Source: a virus. Taken from it: 27,584 nucleotides of DNA. Each line of letters begins with the position of its first letter. Position 1 is the first letter of the stretch. The position numbers and the translations under genes were made by a program. The notes under the pieces are model-generated. The model ran no database searches. It was not told the DNA's origin and saw nothing but the letters and a program-made list of their open reading frames with translations. Below are positions 1-7,757 of this stretch, piece after piece. Where the stretch lies: positions 1 to 27,584 of IMG/VR virus record IMGVR_UViG_3300047356_000215; one strand, written 5' to 3'.

Positions 1-69
1 TACAGTTCTTCTTATACCCCAATCAGATGTGGTAAACGCTGGACTTGTTGGCATTGCTATTACTGTCAT
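1..69 (-). CDS. Minor tail protein, N-terminal fragment (cut by window edge)
   Basis: Only the first 23 codons are present, starting at the ATG at 69-67, four bases after the tape measure stop codon. The peptide contains PTSPAFTTSDWGIRRTV. A Pro-rich opening followed by F-x(3)-W-x-hydrophobic-R is typical of minor tail proteins encoded just downstream of the tape measure in siphoviruses (recognised from memory). Position and orientation fit the tail operon. The rest lies beyond the left edge, so the exact family is unresolved. Confidence 0.6.
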   Translation of the reverse strand, partial: MTVIAMPTSPAFTTSDWGIRRTV

Positions 70-72
70 AAA

Positions 73-2271
73 TCACCCGAATGCTTGACCGAATGCACCG
101 CCGCGCCGTTTAGCATCGACGACAGCGTTCATTGTGTCTTGTTTAAATCTAGGCAGTAATGAAATCATTTCAGCCCTTACTGTTTGCGCTACGCCTGATT
201 GCACGTTGATTGTCTGATTGACAACTGTGCCACCACCGCGCCCCATTGCGTTTTTAGTGTTGTGGTTATTCATAATAGTACCAGCCGAACTAGGAACAAT
301 TAACTCTGGTCCACGCTCTCCAACTAAATATGGATTTCCACTTTGCAATGCACCGCCACCAGCCTTCCCTCCTGTTGCTTGTGCGCCCACAGCCGAAAAT
401 GCTGTTCCAATAGGTCCACCTATTGCAGTACCAATACCCCCGAATAAACCACCTATTAATGGCTTAATTACTTGTGCTTTGAGTGCATCAGCAATCATTT
501 GCCTTACCATATCTTTGAACATATCTTTCATAGTGCCAAAGTTAATCTTACCATTCATTACCATTTCAGTAAGGCTATCTGACAATTTATCAAAAGTTGT
601 TTGTATCCTGTCTTGCATTTGAACAAATGCTGGGTCTAGCTCTAATGCTTTTTGTTTCAATAGCTCTAAAGCTTCTGCTAATTCTGTATCAGTTATAGCG
701 CCGAAACTGTTTGCTTCTGTTAAATCACGCCTAAGTTGCAATAATTTTTCTTGCTCTGTAACCATACCAGCTACAAAATTTGTGCCTGATTGTATTGCAT
801 CGTTTTGTTGCTTTTGTAACTCATTGTAATTTTCTTGTGAAATTTCAGCATCTACCATTGCCATAGTTAGGTCATGTAAATTTTTTGGTGCCATTTCATC
901 AAATTGTTGTTTCAATCTATGATGTATTAACGCCGCACGTTGATGCCTTATTTCTTTGCTATTATTACCCATTCTAGCGCTATGCAGTGCGCCTTCTAAA
1001 TCAGCTTGTCTATTTGTAAGTTCAAGCAATGCTTTAGCACTTGCGGTTTGTTTACCACGCTCTGTATCTTCAAAAGCTACATCTGGATTTTCGAATATGT
1101 GTGGCGCATTGTTTGGGAAGTTTTGCGTAAAAGGATTTTCAAAAATATGTGGTGGATTATTCGGAAATGAGCCTGTTTCAATTCTTAGATCATGTATTGC
1201 TTTTTTTAATTCTTCAATTCTCTTTTTTTGATCTTCAACAAAATTTGGCAATAAAAGGTCTGGGTTTGAGATTGTAGCTGGTCCAAGCATTGGGTGCGTG
1301 GGCATTACCGTTAATGTTTTACCAGTTTTTTCTTCATAATCTTTTAATTGCTTTGTTGTTTTTTCTAATTGTTCTTCTAATTCTTTAAGCTCTGTAATTC
1401 TCCTAGATACGGCTGTCTCTGGTTCTTCATCAATAAGACCCATTTGTATTAAGAATTCTTTAGCCGCCTCCGCGCCTTCCGCAAGGGCATGAACAATTGC
1501 AGTAGCCATTGGTAATACATTGCCCATAATCCCAGCCGCTAGTTCTTTTAGCGCCGACATCAATCTTTTTGATTGGTTTGCAAAGCTTCCAGCAGTACGA
1601 GCCGCATCGTTATGTGCATCAGCTACACCAGAAGTTATAAGATTTAATCTTGCTTGTACTTTTTGTGCATTTGTAGCGGCTTTTGCTCCACCCTGTACGC
1701 CCATATTCAATAGTTCTTGGTTAAGAGTTGCCTCTGTAATTACAACACCAAACCTACGAACAGTTTCATGATTACCCACTAAGGCACTTTTGAAAGCTTC
1801 CATAGTTTGTGTATCACTAGCATTGTTAAAAGATGCTGTATCTACTGCTAGTTTTGTCAATTCAACTGATAGTTTAGAAGCCTCTCCACGAGCAAATCCC
1901 ATAGGTACAAAGGTATCTTGCACGCTAGAGGCCATTTCCTCTAGTTCAAAACTAGAACGCCCGACAGCATCACCAAATTCAGTTAATTCTTTTACTACAT
2001 TCTTTCTAAAATTACCGAAAACAACTTTAGACTTACCCTGCATTTCTTCAATATCAGAACTAAGACTAATTAAAGCGCTACCAGCACGCGCGCCTTGCCT
2101 TACGATTATAGCCGCAACACCGACTTTCATCGCTGTACCCATTTTCTTAAATGAGCTTGACATTTTGTTTGTTGATTTACTTACATCAGCCTCAAGACGC
2201 TTTAATCCGCGCCTCATATCTTTCATGTCGGCTTCTATTCGTACTACAAGGGTATCTACTGTTGTTGCCAT
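73..2271 (-). CDS. Tail tape measure protein
   Basis: A 732-residue protein that sets tail length and is threaded through the tail tube. Visible features are an N-terminal coiled-coil start, long charged helical stretches (about residues 285-370 and 400-560), a Gly/Ala-rich hydrophobic segment near residues 610-640, and the motif GNPYLVGERGPELIVP near 650, which recurs in lambda-type tape measure C-termini. It is the longest tail gene and follows the two tail chaperone ORFs, the standard order. Its ATG overlaps the stop of the upstream chaperone reading frame (TAATG), so translation is probably coupled. Taking about 1.5 angstrom per residue, the tail would be near 110 nm (inference). A short internal repeat, FPNN(P/A)PHIFENP, occurs twice near residues 365-395. 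Confidence 0.93.
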   Translation of the reverse strand: MATTVDTLVVRIEADMKDMRRGLKRLEADVSKSTNKMSSSFKKMGTAMKVGVAAIIVRQGARAGSALISLSSDIEEMQGKSKVVFGNFRKNVVKELTEFGDAVGRSSFELEEMASSVQDTFVPMGFARGEASKLSVELTKLAVDTASFNNASDTQTMEAFKSALVGNHETVRRFGVVITEATLNQELLNMGVQGGAKAATNAQKVQARLNLITSGVADAHNDAARTAGSFANQSKRLMSALKELAAGIMGNVLPMATAIVHALAEGAEAAKEFLIQMGLIDEEPETAVSRRITELKELEEQLEKTTKQLKDYEEKTGKTLTVMPTHPMLGPATISNPDLLLPNFVEDQKKRIEELKKAIHDLRIETGSFPNNPPHIFENPFTQNFPNNAPHIFENPDVAFEDTERGKQTASAKALLELTNRQADLEGALHSARMGNNSKEIRHQRAALIHHRLKQQFDEMAPKNLHDLTMAMVDAEISQENYNELQKQQNDAIQSGTNFVAGMVTEQEKLLQLRRDLTEANSFGAITDTELAEALELLKQKALELDPAFVQMQDRIQTTFDKLSDSLTEMVMNGKINFGTMKDMFKDMVRQMIADALKAQVIKPLIGGLFGGIGTAIGGPIGTAFSAVGAQATGGKAGGGALQSGNPYLVGERGPELIVPSSAGTIMNNHNTKNAMGRGGGTVVNQTINVQSGVAQTVRAEMISLLPRFKQDTMNAVVDAKRRGGAFGQAFG

Positions 2272-2498
2272 TAGTCGGGATTAAGCTCCATTAATTCATC
2301 GAGTTCACTCTTACTTAGAGCCGACGGTTGCCCTCCTGAGTGAAACTCTGCAAATCCTTCAAGCGCACAATTAAATTCATACATACTCATGTCCCAAAAA
2401 TCGTTTTTAGACATTTGCATTTTTCCAAGGGCAATATTTAAATAATTATCCCAAGGGAATTCTTCAACTGCTACGCCGCCGCCTCCTTTTCGTTTCCC
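2271..2498 (-). CDS. Tail assembly chaperone, T-like part, reached by -1 frameshift
   Basis: This open frame lies between the 113-residue chaperone ORF and the tape measure gene. Read in the -1 frame from the slippery site it encodes about 75 residues containing EEFPWDNYLNIALGKM and SKNDFWDMSMYEF, ending at TAA 2271-2273. The pattern W-D..L..A-L-G..........F-W-x-M....E resembles the small GTA-associated family (rcc01693 / TIGR02216) encoded just before the GTA tape measure gene. The conserved W-D motif lies upstream of the first usable ATG codons (2420, 2414), so independent initiation would lose it. The natural product is therefore probably the frameshift fusion of 2812-2271. Independent translation from 2420 (50 residues) is possible but has only a weak GGA as ribosome binding site. 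Confidence 0.75.
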   Translation of the reverse strand, partial: GKRKGGGGVAVEEFPWDNYLNIALGKMQMSKNDFWDMSMYEFNCALEGFAEFHSGGQPSALSKSELDELMELNPD

Positions 2499-2812
2499 GA
2501 TTGCTGTCCACCATTCAATGCTACAGATAATATGTCACCGACAGCTTTCATGCCCTCGGCTAACCCTGCATCCCAAACAGCACTTTGCACATCTTTGATT
2601 TGTATATCATTCCCACCAGCTCTAATTATGGGTAATAATACATTGCATATTTCTACTGTGGTCATATCGCCATCAGAAAGTTTATTTAATACCTTAACAA
2701 TTCCACAATTACAGGCGCTTTCTATTCTAGCTATCCCGTCCATTGTCACTCTTGCTTTGTACTTTTGCTGACCCAGATTTATCTCCAGCTCGCCGCGTTT
2801 TGGGTTTGTCAT
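2471..2812 (-). CDS. Tail assembly chaperone, G-like (GTA gp10 family)
   Basis: A 113-residue protein of the GTA-gp10 / Phage_TAC_11 type: N-terminal KRGELEI, a short beta segment, then GIARIESACNCGIVKVLNKL, the usual helix. It would coat the tape measure during tail assembly. The ATG at 2812 has a strong GGAGG six bases upstream, which fixes the start although the first 86 bases overlap the upstream gene in another frame. The C-terminus is Gly/Gln/Ala-rich and carries the slippery heptamer, so a minority product should continue into the -1 frame as a G-T fusion. Confidence 0.85.
   Translation of the reverse strand: MTNPKRGELEINLGQQKYKARVTMDGIARIESACNCGIVKVLNKLSDGDMTTVEICNVLLPIIRAGGNDIQIKDVQSAVWDAGLAEGMKAVGDILSVALNGGQQSGNEKEAAA
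2492..2498 (-). promoter_or_regulatory. Programmed -1 frameshift slippery heptamer GGGAAAC
   Basis: The heptamer GGGAAAC sits in the zero frame as G GGA AAC at codons 106-107 of the 113-codon chaperone ORF, the X XXY YYZ arrangement needed for tandem -1 slippage. Slipping one base gives GGG AAA and enters the -1 frame, which stays open to the tape measure start. Lambda G/GT uses GGGAAAG. The zero-frame stop lies only seven codons further on, so the unshifted product is just slightly longer than the slip point. Confidence 0.78.
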
Positions 2813-3017
2813 TCTTGACCTCCTTTATTTTAATTGTAAGCGTTTCGCCCCTACCATGTAGATCAGATACTTCTTCTGCTACATATGTCACCCCATCGGC
2901 CTTGAAGCTGTCACCAACCTCAAGACCTGATGCATAGGGTGCGGAGAAAAACATATTTTGACAGTGACCTGAATAAGTAACACCGTCAATTTCGATATTC
3001 GTATTAATCCAAGCCAT
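2727..3017 (-). CDS. Small tail-region protein, unknown
   Basis: A 96-residue protein between the tail tube and tail chaperone genes. Residues 1-67 look beta-rich (IEIDGVTYSG, KADGVTYVAEEV, ETLTIKIKEV); the repeated DGVTY phrase suggests two similar hairpins. Residues 68-96 are basic, polar and probably disordered, and this tail is the part whose DNA also encodes the start of the chaperone in another frame. No family is recognised with confidence. A barrel-like head-tail joining protein or tail accessory protein is possible from position alone. Confidence 0.7.
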   Translation of the reverse strand: MAWINTNIEIDGVTYSGHCQNMFFSAPYASGLEVGDSFKADGVTYVAEEVSDLHGRGETLTIKIKEVKNDKPKTRRAGDKSGSAKVQSKSDNGRDS

Positions 3018-3027
3018 TGTCTATTCC

Positions 3028-3453
3028 TTATACTGTTGCGAAGGTTGTTGCTCCAGAACTCTCTAAAGAGACTGAATAAGTTACTTCACCATTATATTCA
3101 CCTGCATACTCAAGAGTTGTAACAATAAACTTACCTGTGTATGTTCCAAAGTCAGGAATAATTATTTGAAAGTTTGGTATGCTAGAGCCGCCAAATGCAG
3201 TTCTTAGAGTTGCCTCAGAAGCCGCGTCTGTGAAAACACCTGACCCTGATATTGAAACGCTTTCAACGCCGCCATCTGCAAGCATTTCGCGTACATTTGC
3301 ACTGTCTTTATTTGTTACATCAACAGTTTCTTGGTTCATGCTGATTGATGTTGAGCGCAAGCCTCCTATTGTTGTGTATGTGTCAGAAGCCGCCGAGCCT
3401 GTCGGTGTTGCTCCAATCTTTAATAGTAGTAACGAACCTTTTTGAGCCGCCAT
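3028..3453 (-). CDS. Major tail (tube) protein, TP901-1 / GTA gp9 type
   Basis: A 141-residue protein that polymerises into the tail tube. The start AAQKGSLLLLKIG, the TSISMNQETVDVTNKDS segment (tube proteins commonly carry xxVDVTNKDS near residue 45) and the alternating beta pattern to the end (FIVTTLEYAGEYNGEVTYSVSLESSG) match the Phage_tail_2 / TP901-1 major tail family used by GTAs. The length is normal. It lies directly after the tail terminator gene in the head-to-tail order, twelve bases downstream. Confidence 0.9.
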   Translation of the reverse strand: MAAQKGSLLLLKIGATPTGSAASDTYTTIGGLRSTSISMNQETVDVTNKDSANVREMLADGGVESVSISGSGVFTDAASEATLRTAFGGSSIPNFQIIIPDFGTYTGKFIVTTLEYAGEYNGEVTYSVSLESSGATTFATV

Positions 3454-3464
3454 GTTTATTCTCC

Positions 3465-3869
3465 TTAGTTATCAAACACAACAGCGCGAAACCTAATAAC
3501 TCCGTGCCGTGTAATTCCGTCATTTTCCGATAGTGTTGTTGAAAACTCCTGTCTAACATTCACTAGCGATGCACCTGTTACACTTATAGCAGTATTATGA
3601 AGTAAATCATAGACCGATTTCATAATCGTCTTAATTTCCCTCCTACCTCTGTATTGTGACCATATATGCATGGTTAAGGTATGTTCTATGCCATCAAGTG
3701 TTTTTGTTCCATTATTAGCAGATGTTTCTTCACCGATCTGCACATAAGGGTAATTGGATTGCTGTGGTACATCATCATATACAGGAATGTTTGCACCATC
3801 TAGGCCATCAACATTTCCATTCAGCTTTGTAAATATTGCTTTTTGAAGCTCCCAAGAATGAAAAGACAT
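3465..3869 (-). CDS. Tail terminator / tail completion protein (DUF3168, GTA gp8)
   Basis: A 134-residue protein that caps the tail tube and joins it to the neck. The DUF3168 pattern is clear: an N-terminal helix (SWELQKAIFTKLN), then PVYDDVPQQSNYPYVQIGEET, a His/Trp-containing strand (HTLTMHIWSQYRGRREIKTIM) and a final beta strand (HGVIRFRAVV). The ATG follows the stop of the gp10-like gene directly, which suggests translational coupling. Confidence 0.9.
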   Translation of the reverse strand: MSFHSWELQKAIFTKLNGNVDGLDGANIPVYDDVPQQSNYPYVQIGEETSANNGTKTLDGIEHTLTMHIWSQYRGRREIKTIMKSVYDLLHNTAISVTGASLVNVRQEFSTTLSENDGITRHGVIRFRAVVFDN

Positions 3870-4271
3870 TTAACCCCTCGCTTTCAAGCGCTTAAATAAA
3901 GCTTTAATTTTTGCTCTTTGTGACTCTAATGCTGGTTGCATAAATGGCCTTGGTTGCATTTTTCTTGTACCAAATTCTAAGTGAATGCTATAATCAGCAC
4001 GACTTTCAACGTCAGCGCCCATTCCATCATTATCCTTATCTAAGAATATATTACTTACTAAGAAGCCTGTATCAGTGTTTGGTGGCTGACCAGCGGCTGA
4101 TGCTGTATGATTTCCATAAGTTCTACCGCCACCGCTACTAGATTGAATTGATCTTTTTGCCTCGTTCATAACTAAAAGGCCAGCTATTGAAATAGTGTCT
4201 CTAGTCTGCTTTGCATATTGACTATCTACATTGCTGTATCTTTTTTTACGTGCAACTTTTGTTCTTATCAT
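3870..4271 (-). CDS. Neck / tail-completion protein, HK97 gp10 family
   Basis: A 133-residue protein with the usual features of the HK97 gp10 family: a basic N-terminal helix with repeated Ala/Ile, a TDTGFLVSNI phrase (the family has TGxLrxSI), ADYSIHLEFGTRKMQPRPFMQPAL (the family hallmark is YA.fvEfGT....a.PFl.PA) and a Lys-rich C-terminal helix. It is thought to act at the head-tail junction. The ATG overlaps the stop of the adaptor gene (ATGA), and the DUF3168 gene follows without a gap. Confidence 0.9.
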   Translation of the reverse strand: MIRTKVARKKRYSNVDSQYAKQTRDTISIAGLLVMNEAKRSIQSSSGGGRTYGNHTASAAGQPPNTDTGFLVSNIFLDKDNDGMGADVESRADYSIHLEFGTRKMQPRPFMQPALESQRAKIKALFKRLKARG

Positions 4272-4618
4272 ATCGCAACGCCCTCAGTGCATAAAATCTT
4301 TTGATAACGATTACGCATATCAACATTAATTATTCCTGTGATATTGAATAATCTTTCTTGAGTAATACCATTATTTGTAAAGGCGTATTTAATTCTATGC
4401 TTTGCAGTAAGGCCATGGCGATAGCGAATTGTTATTTCATATTTAGTTGAGGCTTCTATTTGGTCGCCAAACTCTCTTTCACTACCTGATTTTGGCACAA
4501 TTTGAGCATGAACATATGCGTCAGTTTTCCAAAGCGTAATTGCTCTACCTCCGCCGCCATCACTTGCTACGGTCATAGACTGTATTTCTATTTTATGACG
4601 CATAGCACCTATAGCCAT
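4268..4618 (-). CDS. Head-tail adaptor / head closure protein (SPP1 gp16-like)
   Basis: A 116-residue protein resembling the Phage_H_T_join family: MRHKIEIQSMTVASDGGGG, then TDAYVHAQIVPKSGSEREFGDQIEASTKYEITIRYR, a predicted small beta barrel that closes the portal channel after packaging. The motif (a/d)..G..........a.....i.iRyr..v is diagnostic to my reading. The ATG overlaps the stop of the connector gene (TGATG), and the next gene overlaps its own stop (ATGA), a tightly packed connector operon. Confidence 0.87.
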   Translation of the reverse strand: MAIGAMRHKIEIQSMTVASDGGGGRAITLWKTDAYVHAQIVPKSGSEREFGDQIEASTKYEITIRYRHGLTAKHRIKYAFTNNGITQERLFNITGIINVDMRNRYQKILCTEGVAI

Positions 4619-5286
4619 CAGATAATTCCTGTCCTAAATGTTGTATCATATGGTGTAGAATTAAATCTAATTACCTTATAAGGGTCTAGTAAGCTTCTTA
4701 TAACCTTTGGTGGTTGAATAGCTACTTCGCTGTCGCCTCTATGTTCGAATAAATAAGCTGTATATTGCAGAATTCCTAGCTTTATAGCCTCTGGAACATT
4801 ATTCGGAGAAGTTCCATATCCAGCAGTGAAATTTATCTCAATACCATTAGAAACTCTAAGATCAGTGGGATAAGTGCCACCATCTCTTAATACTATCCTT
4901 GCTGGCTCAGAAAAGGTATCAACATAGTAATTTGTAGCGCTCCAAGTGCTTTGGACATCGCTATCATTATAATATTTTATACTCTCTACTGAAACTACTG
5001 GAGTTGCGGCTAATTCTATATGGTCAACATAGCTAAGAGATGAGTATCCAGTTCTCATGCCTTCCCATAGAATATCATCAATTTCTCTTGCTCCATCTAA
5101 CATCATTTGGCATGTGCGGCTTATGAAAAATCTGCCTGTATAATTTTCAGCCCAATCTATTGCGGCTTGAAGATAGCTACGAACTTGGTTGTCATCAATA
5201 TCTTCATCAAGGCTCAAGTGGTTACGAGCCTCAGTGCGGCTTACTGGTGTCACTGATGGACCTGCAATGATCTTTAATCCACTCAT
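4618..5286 (-). CDS. Head-tail connector, phiE125 gp8 / HK97 gp6-like
   Basis: A 222-residue protein of the gp6-like connector group. The N-terminus (PVSRTEARNHLSLDED followed by a helix containing AAIDWAENYTGR) matches the phiE125 gp8 form found in GTAs, in which the gp6-like helical head is followed by a long beta domain and a final segment with AIKLGILQYTAYLFEHRGDSE. It forms the ring below the portal. Length and order agree with GTA gp6. Confidence 0.88.
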   Translation of the reverse strand: MSGLKIIAGPSVTPVSRTEARNHLSLDEDIDDNQVRSYLQAAIDWAENYTGRFFISRTCQMMLDGAREIDDILWEGMRTGYSSLSYVDHIELAATPVVSVESIKYYNDSDVQSTWSATNYYVDTFSEPARIVLRDGGTYPTDLRVSNGIEINFTAGYGTSPNNVPEAIKLGILQYTAYLFEHRGDSEVAIQPPKVIRSLLDPYKVIRFNSTPYDTTFRTGII

Positions 5287-5301
5287 AAGCCTAACTCCGT
5301 T

Positions 5302-5610
5302 CTATGTATCTTTACGCTTTTTTGCGTTTTTTGGTGATTTACCGCCTACCCAAGCTTCATTTACATCAGGTGTAGATGGGTCATCGGCTTTTAATTTTCC
5401 TGATGCAGTTCTAGCTCTAACTGCTTTTGTTTCTGTTGGATTAGCGTTTCCGCCTATCTCATAAGCTACGCCCATATCCACGAAGCTTTTAAAAATTTCT
5501 TCTTGCCACTTACCTTGTGACTTATATTCTTTACCGATTTCGAATGTTGCTGTCTCCGCACCATCTTCCCTAGTAACTGCAATTTGTGATTTGCTCATGG
5601 TAATTTTCAT
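5302..5610 (-). CDS. Unknown capsid-operon protein with basic C-terminus
   Basis: A 102-residue protein between the capsid and connector genes. The N-terminal 60 residues have two short strands and a helix (QGKWQEEIFKSFVDMGVAYEIGG); the C-terminal part is a basic Pro/Lys linker ending in TPDVNEAWVGGKSPKNAKKRKD. A Thr-Pro-Asp-x-Asn-Glu-Ala-Trp phrase occurs in other phage small proteins at this place, but I cannot name a family. The start at 5610 has GGGAG nine bases upstream. A decoration or capsid accessory role is possible from position only. Confidence 0.72.
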   Translation of the reverse strand: MKITMSKSQIAVTREDGAETATFEIGKEYKSQGKWQEEIFKSFVDMGVAYEIGGNANPTETKAVRARTASGKLKADDPSTPDVNEAWVGGKSPKNAKKRKDT

Positions 5611-5631
5611 TTGGGTACTCCCTTATTGAAA

Positions 5632-5655
5632 GTTGGGGGGCGTAAACCCCCCGAC
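5632..5655 (-). terminator. G6/C6 hairpin just after the capsid gene
   Basis: Six G (5635-5640) and six C (5647-5652) flank a six-base loop, with two to three further pairs outside. It starts about ten bases after the capsid stop codon and lies before the 102-residue gene. No clear U run follows on the minus strand. It could be a partial terminator or an mRNA 3' stabiliser that raises capsid message relative to the downstream connector genes. Confidence 0.5.
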
Positions 5656-5660
5656 CATTA

Positions 5661-6884
5661 TTATGATGTAGCGTGCTTTAGAACGCGCATTGCTTCCGCT
5701 AATACAACCTCACCACCAACACGGCGACGAGCGATATAACGCACGTTACCAACTGATGCTTGTGAGTATGGGTCACGTAGAACTGATAAAGCTACACGAT
5801 CAACAACCATGTATCCGCGACGGAAATCTCCGAAGAATACTGATTTTGCACCAGAAGCCGCATCAGCAACATCAGGACACTCAAGATATGGTGAACCTAA
5901 GATTGTGTTTGGCAAGCCAGACTGACCAGAGAAACCAGTTTGGAAAATATACTGACCAGCAGTATCTTTCAACTTACGGATTATACCTAGCGTTGCACGA
6001 TTCATTAAGAATGTAGCATTGTTTGCATAATCAGTTTTAAGGCCATGAACCAAATCCATTAGGTTATCTGTAGAGATAGCCGCCGAAGCCGCACCTGTAG
6101 CTGTGTGTGCTACTGTGTTGCCATTAGCAATACCTGTTGGTTTGTTTGTGCCATTACCAGCAATGAACGCCGCGCCTTCTGCTTTTGCAAACTGTTCAGC
6201 AAATTCTTGGTTCATTTCAGCTTCAAGATTGAAAACACTATCTTCAAGTAACTGACCAGAAATATCTACAAGAGCATACATTTCATGAGTTGGGATAGTA
6301 TTCAAAGAAGTTGTGTAACCAGTTGTCTCTGCGCGAGTACCAGTTTCAGCAGTCCAAGCCGCCGCAAATGATGCAGTTTTGCTTGGAACTTCAATTTCTT
6401 TATTTGAAGTTTGACGAACACGAGCAACAGAACGTACAGGAGAAATCTCAGTAATTACCTTGATTAACTCGTCTACATACTCAGCTGGTGCTAAGTTACC
6501 AGCAGTAGCCGCAGTGCCAACAGTCAAAGCTTTCACTTCTTCTGGTGCCATATTCTGCTCACCTTTACGCATGAAGCTGTCCCAAGCCTTAACAGCCATG
6601 TCAACTTCTTTAGCTTCCATCATGTTTGCTGGACGCTTTAGCATAGTTTCGATTTCATTTAATTTTGCTTCGAAACCTTCCGCGTGCTTTTTTTGCTGTG
6701 TTAAAGACTGATTAATGTCTTCAAATTTGTCCATATCGGCTTCGATACGTGCAAGTTTAGCTTCAGTTTCGCCATCAGCAGAACCTTTAGATTCAATTTG
6801 TGCCAAACGATCATCATTTACTTTTTTAAATTCTTCAAAAGCACCTGACATCGCTTCTACGGCTGTTTTTACTTGATCTTCCAT
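5661..6884 (-). CDS. Major capsid protein, HK97 gp5 family
   Basis: A 407-residue HK97-fold capsid precursor. Residues 1-105 are a charged coiled coil (delta/scaffold domain). The mature part begins around residue 120 with TAATAGNLAPAEYVDELIKVI and continues with the E-loop and P-domain motifs (EISPVRSVARVRQTSNKEIEVP, FIAGNGTNKPTGI). The end (FFGDFRRGYMVVDRVALSVLRDP) matches the A-domain strand of this family. The prohead protease gene lies directly upstream, so the delta domain is probably removed by it. The ATG at 6884 is preceded by AAAGGG. Confidence 0.96.
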   Translation of the reverse strand: MEDQVKTAVEAMSGAFEEFKKVNDDRLAQIESKGSADGETEAKLARIEADMDKFEDINQSLTQQKKHAEGFEAKLNEIETMLKRPANMMEAKEVDMAVKAWDSFMRKGEQNMAPEEVKALTVGTAATAGNLAPAEYVDELIKVITEISPVRSVARVRQTSNKEIEVPSKTASFAAAWTAETGTRAETTGYTTSLNTIPTHEMYALVDISGQLLEDSVFNLEAEMNQEFAEQFAKAEGAAFIAGNGTNKPTGIANGNTVAHTATGAASAAISTDNLMDLVHGLKTDYANNATFLMNRATLGIIRKLKDTAGQYIFQTGFSGQSGLPNTILGSPYLECPDVADAASGAKSVFFGDFRRGYMVVDRVALSVLRDPYSQASVGNVRYIARRRVGGEVVLAEAMRVLKHATS

Positions 6885-6902
6885 TTGGTAGACCCTTTCC
6901 GT

Positions 6903-7619
6903 TTAAGTTTTAAGGATGTTGGTAAGGCTAGTGATAGCCTCAAGGACTTTAGGCGTTTCCTCTTTTACAGCATCCCGCTGTTCAAGTGCCTTGGAAACGG
7001 CTGTTGCCGCCGCCTTTGCTTCATTGCGTGATAGGTTTCCTTCATCCCGAAGAAAAGTCTCCCATTCACGAACGGAGCGTTCTGTGCCTTTAACCTGTTG
7101 AACCCTTGCGCGTGGGTTCATTGGAAAAGTAACAGCAGAAATTTCCATCAAATCGACTGATTTAAGTCTGCGAGTTTTGCCTTTCTCGTCGTAATCGACA
7201 TATTTAGGCTCTACACGGTATCCTATAGATAATCCATCAAGTGCGCCCATCTTCATAAGCTCATGCACCTCACGGCCTCTCTGAGTACCCATAGCGAGCC
7301 GACCCTTGACCTTTAAGCCACGATCATCTTCGATTATTTCATCGAATACGCCAATAGGCTCGTCTGATTTGTGTTGATATAATAATTTAACGGCCTTTGC
7401 GCCTTTGCGTCCGATTGATTTAGCAAACGCACCCTTTTCAATAACATCGCCACCTAAGTCTTTATTACCGAAAATAGACCCATATCCAGAAAATTCACCT
7501 TCATTTTCTTCGTTATCTTGTGCCTTAATTTCAAAAGATACATCAACGCGACCATCTTCGAACTTAGTTTCAAGACCAGAGGGTGTTATCTCTTGGTCAA
7601 TTTGGTTTGCGTCATCCAT
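6903..7619 (-). CDS. HK97-type prohead maturation protease
   Basis: A 238-residue serine protease that cleaves the capsid scaffold domain during maturation. Motifs: GEFSGYGSIFGNKDLGGDVI near residues 41-60, the catalytic His83 in LLYQHKS, Ser131 in LDGLSIGY, and an acidic residue near 159 in DLMEISAVTFPMNP. The ATG at 7619 was chosen over the in-frame ATG at 7640 because AGAGGT stands correctly upstream of 7619 and nothing similar precedes 7640. The C-terminal 60 residues are charged and helical. The capsid gene follows 18 bases downstream. Confidence 0.93.
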   Translation of the reverse strand: MDDANQIDQEITPSGLETKFEDGRVDVSFEIKAQDNEENEGEFSGYGSIFGNKDLGGDVIEKGAFAKSIGRKGAKAVKLLYQHKSDEPIGVFDEIIEDDRGLKVKGRLAMGTQRGREVHELMKMGALDGLSIGYRVEPKYVDYDEKGKTRRLKSVDLMEISAVTFPMNPRARVQQVKGTERSVREWETFLRDEGNLSRNEAKAAATAVSKALEQRDAVKEETPKVLEAITSLTNILKT

Positions 7620-7728
7620 ACTCTGACCTCTTACTTTCATTTAAACTTATATATCATCTGATATTTTCGTTTATTATTTAAATAGTTTTAAATCACACTG
7701 ACTAAAACTTAGAAACATATATAGCACA

Positions 7729-7757
7729 AGTATAGAGTATTTTAAATCGTTTGTTAA
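7729..7757 (-). promoter_or_regulatory. Predicted sigma70-type promoter for the capsid operon
   Basis: On the minus strand TTAACA (7757-7752) and TATACT (7734-7729) are separated by 17 bases, each five of six to consensus. It overlaps the stop codon of the MuF gene and would give a leader of about 100 bases before the protease start. The leader holds an ATATCA/TGATAT inverted repeat around 7652-7665. Confidence 0.5.

Noticed and set aside
218-622. Plus-strand ORFs inside the minus-strand structural genes (for example 218-622, 1790-2284 and 5690-6016)
   Set aside because: They are shadows of clear structural genes, with no ribosome binding site and no family resemblance.
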